Origin: Saprospiraceae bacterium
GTDB lineage: Bacteria > Bacteroidota > Bacteroidia > Chitinophagales > Saprospiraceae
Reading direction: 5' to 3'
Assembly (NCBI GenBank): GCA_013361075.1
Contig: JABWAJ010000326.1
Coordinates: 1-6,526, forward strand
Length of the DNA stretch: 6,526 bases
Of the stretch, positions 4,772-6,526 are shown piece by piece. The notes beneath the pieces were generated by a model, which was not told the origin of the DNA, made no database searches, and worked only from the letters and a program-made list of their open reading frames with translations. The first letter of the stretch is position 1. The number at the start of each line of letters is the position of its first letter. The position numbers and the translations under genes are program-made.

Positions 4772-5911
4772 ATGCCTGGCTTATACCTCCACATCCCGTT
4801 TTGCAAACAAGCCTGCCACTACTGCAACTTCCATTTTTCCACCACGCTGCGCAGCAAATCCGAAATGGTGGACGCTCTGCTTTTGGAGCTGGAACTCCAA
4901 AAAAACTACCTCCCGGTTACCGAAATTAATACCATCTATTTCGGCGGCGGCACGCCGTCGTTGCTGGAACTGGAGGAGTTGAACCGCATTTTTGAAAAAA
5001 TATTCGCGCTGTACCAGGTCAGCAGCGACGCTGAAGTTACCCTGGAAGGCAATCCCGACGACCTGACGCGGGAAAAACTGCGCGACCTGCGCGCCTACAC
5101 GCCGGTCAACCGCCTGAGCATCGGAATCCAGTCGTTCAGCGATGAAGATATGCACTGGATGAACCGGGCGCACAACGCCAAACATGCGCACGCCTGCCTG
5201 CGCGAGGCTCTTGCAGCCGGTTTCCACGACCTCACCATCGACCTGATTTATGGCGCGCCAACAACTTCCGACGCCCAGTGGGCGGAAAACCTGCATATTG
5301 CATTCGACGCCGGGATTCCGCATTTATCCTGTTACAGCCTCACCGTAGAACCCGGTACAGCCCTGTTTCATTTTGTCGAAAAGGGCAAAGCCGCCCCGGT
5401 CGACGAAGAAACCGCGAGCCGGCAGTTCGAATACCTGCAAGACGCCGCAGCTATGGCAGGCTACGAACATTATGAAATTTCCAATTTCGCCCTGCCGGGC
5501 CGCTACTCCCGCCACAACAGCAGCTACTGGCGCGGCGAACCGTACTTAGGCGTAGGCCCCTCGGCACATTCGTACAACGGGGTGAGCCGGCAGTGGAATA
5601 TTGCCAACAACGCCTTGTACCTGCGCGCTATGAAAGCCGGCACCATTCCGTTCGAACGCGAAGTATTGACGCCAGCCCAACGGTACAATGAATACGTTAT
5701 GACCAGTCTGCGCACGATCTGGGGCTGCGACCAGCGGAAGATTGAGTCTTTCGGCGAACCCTTTTCCAGCACTTTTACCGCTGGCGTCGAAGCGCGCCTG
5801 ATCGAAGGGACGGTCGAACTAAAAGACGGTGTTTACCGCCTTACCCGTTCCGGAAAAATACTGGCCGACCGTATTACCGCCGATCTGTTCTGGGTTGATT
5901 CCGGCAAATAA
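4772..5911 (+). CDS. hemW: Heme chaperone HemW (radical SAM, HemN-like)
   Basis: The product is a radical SAM protein of the HemN/HemW group, 379 residues from ATG 4772. C11-xxx-C15-xx-C18 binds the 4Fe-4S cluster and is followed by N-F. HemW has CxxxCxxCxF, whereas true coproporphyrinogen dehydrogenase HemN has CxxxCxxCxC, so a cytoplasmic heme-binding/transfer role is favoured over porphyrin oxidation. Other marks are GGGTPS (58-63), EGNPDD (92-97), RLSIGIQSF (114-122), DLIYG, the HemW-type SYWRGEPYLGVGPSAHSY and a HemN C-terminal region with YNEYVMTSLRTIWG. ATG 4772 is preferred over a TTG at 4757 because the product then begins MPGLYLHIPFC, as HemW proteins do, and because the TTG would overlap the lipoprotein stop. 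No Shine-Dalgarno is visible. The gene is GC-rich and intact, and probably not functionally tied to the AT-rich lipoprotein gene 11 bases upstream, though they may share a transcript. Confidence 0.95.
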   Translation: MPGLYLHIPFCKQACHYCNFHFSTTLRSKSEMVDALLLELELQKNYLPVTEINTIYFGGGTPSLLELEELNRIFEKIFALYQVSSDAEVTLEGNPDDLTREKLRDLRAYTPVNRLSIGIQSFSDEDMHWMNRAHNAKHAHACLREALAAGFHDLTIDLIYGAPTTSDAQWAENLHIAFDAGIPHLSCYSLTVEPGTALFHFVEKGKAAPVDEETASRQFEYLQDAAAMAGYEHYEISNFALPGRYSRHNSSYWRGEPYLGVGPSAHSYNGVSRQWNIANNALYLRAMKAGTIPFEREVLTPAQRYNEYVMTSLRTIWGCDQRKIESFGEPFSSTFTAGVEARLIEGTVELKDGVYRLTRSGKILADRITADLFWVDSGK

Positions 5912-6035
5912 AATTCCAGCATCGCTGCAATCGTCCGGCGTAGTTTTAGCCCTGAAGGCTTGCGGATAGAATAATTAACGTTTTGCTATGCGATAAACCG
6001 GAGAATAAATTACTTTTACCCGGTTAACAAGAATT

Positions 6036-6064
6036 GGCGGCCGCTTCGCCGCCGTTATTTTTTC
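6036..6064 (+). terminator. GC hairpin plus T-rich tract upstream of mscL
   Basis: GGCGGC (6036-6041) pairs with GCCGCC (6048-6053) over a 6-base loop, followed by GTTATTTTTTC. It could end hemW transcripts 125 bases after that stop, or sit in the mscL 5' leader and attenuate it, since ATG 6082 is only 18 bases further on. The hairpin is clear; the T-tract is interrupted, so the call is moderate. Confidence 0.5.
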
Positions 6065-6081
6065 ATCAAAACGACATAACC

Positions 6082-6366
6082 ATGATTTCAGAATTAAAAG
6101 CCTTCCTCTTTCGGGGAGACGTGCTGGCCCTGGCTGTAGCCGTGATTATCGCCGGCGCCTTTGGCAAAATCATCGATTCCTTAGTCAATGACATTATTTC
6201 GCCAATCCTGGGTATGATCACCGGAAACCCGGATTTCTCTCATGTCATGATCGGCAGTATCAAAGTGGGGAATTTCATCAATGCCGTGGTCAATTTCGTC
6301 ATGGTCGGAACCGTATTGTTCTTCCTGATTAAAGCCGCGGGTAAAAAAGGAGAAGACATCAAATAA
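6082..6366 (+). CDS. mscL: Large-conductance mechanosensitive channel MscL, short form
   Basis: The product is an inner-membrane pore protein that opens under membrane tension to release solutes during osmotic downshock. The 94 residues from ATG 6082 begin MISELKAFLFRGDVLALAVA, aligning with the family N-terminal helix and TM1 (about 13-42, with AFGKIIDSLVNDIISPILG). TM2 is about 66-87 (NAVVNFVMVGTVLFFLIKAA). The chain ends in KKGEDIK. E. coli MscL has 136 residues; here the periplasmic loop is shorter and the C-terminal cytoplasmic helix bundle is absent, with nothing resembling it after the stop. In the pore helix, Ala16 and Ala20 stand where E. coli has Asp18 and Gly22; Mycobacterium tuberculosis also has Ala at the latter. 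A TTG at 6034 would add 16 residues unlike the family and would put the start inside the upstream hairpin, so ATG 6082 is chosen. It is probably monocistronic, with hairpins on both sides. Confidence 0.94.
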   Translation: MISELKAFLFRGDVLALAVAVIIAGAFGKIIDSLVNDIISPILGMITGNPDFSHVMIGSIKVGNFINAVVNFVMVGTVLFFLIKAAGKKGEDIK

Positions 6367-6399
6367 GAATAATTACAGGAACAAAAACAATCGCTTGCC

Positions 6400-6433
6400 G
6401 GGCCGTTCTTTTTAAGGACGGCCCTTTTTATTG
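6400..6433 (+). terminator. Intrinsic terminator of mscL
   Basis: GGGCCGTTCTT (6400-6410) pairs with AAGGACGGCCC (6414-6424), an 11-bp stem with one T:G wobble and a TTT loop, followed directly by TTTTTATT. It lies 33 bases after the mscL stop. The A-rich stretch on the left side is too weak to call it bidirectional. Confidence 0.9.
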
Positions 6434-6526
6434 GAAAAAAGCGGCAGGTGTAAAATGGAACGGGGCAGCCCCCGACCGCATTAAAAATATAATTCTGTCT
6501 GAAGCAATGGACATATCCTGATTTTT

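Noticed and set aside
4781..5323. Minus-strand frame of 180 codons inside hemW
   Set aside because: It is a shadow of hemW in a GC-rich codon context; the sense strand has clear radical SAM motifs.
4772..5911. Calling the radical SAM gene hemN (oxygen-independent coproporphyrinogen III oxidase)
   Set aside because: The cluster motif is CxxxCxxC followed by N-F, not the CxxxCxxCxC of true HemN, and the length is HemW-like.
6434..6526. Small gene or RNA after the mscL terminator
   Set aside because: Only very short ATG frames occur and the single GGGGC/GCCCC fold is too small; nothing is supportable before the window ends.

Overview
The window most likely comes from a Bacteroidota genome, possibly of the Saprospira/Chitinophaga type. 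The support is a HemW with the N-terminal motif pattern usual in that phylum, a lipoprotein of the Bacteroidota 6-bladed beta-propeller type, and start codons without Shine-Dalgarno sequences. The placement below phylum is a guess. Two compositional regimes are visible by eye: the unknown gene at the left, hemW and mscL are GC-richer, while about 3.04-4.75 kb is clearly AT-rich.

Layout, left to right. (1) 1-1437: the 3' part of a long unrecognised gene whose frame is open to the window edge. (2) 1437-1597: a 161-bp MITE-like element with imperfect terminal inverted repeats of about 36 bp; its first base is also the last base of the preceding stop codon. (3) About 1626-3033: an apparently intact IS110-family insertion sequence bounded by a perfect 28-bp inverted repeat. 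It has a 362-aa DEDD/Transposase_20 recombinase and a structured 197-nt leader that is a good candidate bridge RNA. (4) 3034-3558: a non-coding or decayed stretch with a perfect 14-bp-arm palindrome, an orphan reading frame ending in an eight-cysteine tail, and four degenerate ~10-bp tandem repeats. (5) 3559-4760: a propeller lipoprotein gene split by a one-base shift in a T7 run, giving 400 aa when joined. (6) 4772-5911: hemW. (7) 6082-6366: a short mscL, preceded by a GC-rich hairpin and followed by a strong intrinsic terminator at 6400-6433.

hemW and mscL look like ordinary chromosomal genes. The segment between the left gene and hemW reads as an accessory island where mobile elements have landed beside a decaying secreted-peptide/lipoprotein locus. 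The points most worth following up are the IS110 leader RNA, its 12-nt match to the palindrome loop downstream, the Cys-rich peptide remnant, and whether the lipoprotein frameshift is a mutation or a programmed -1 slip at T TTT TTG.
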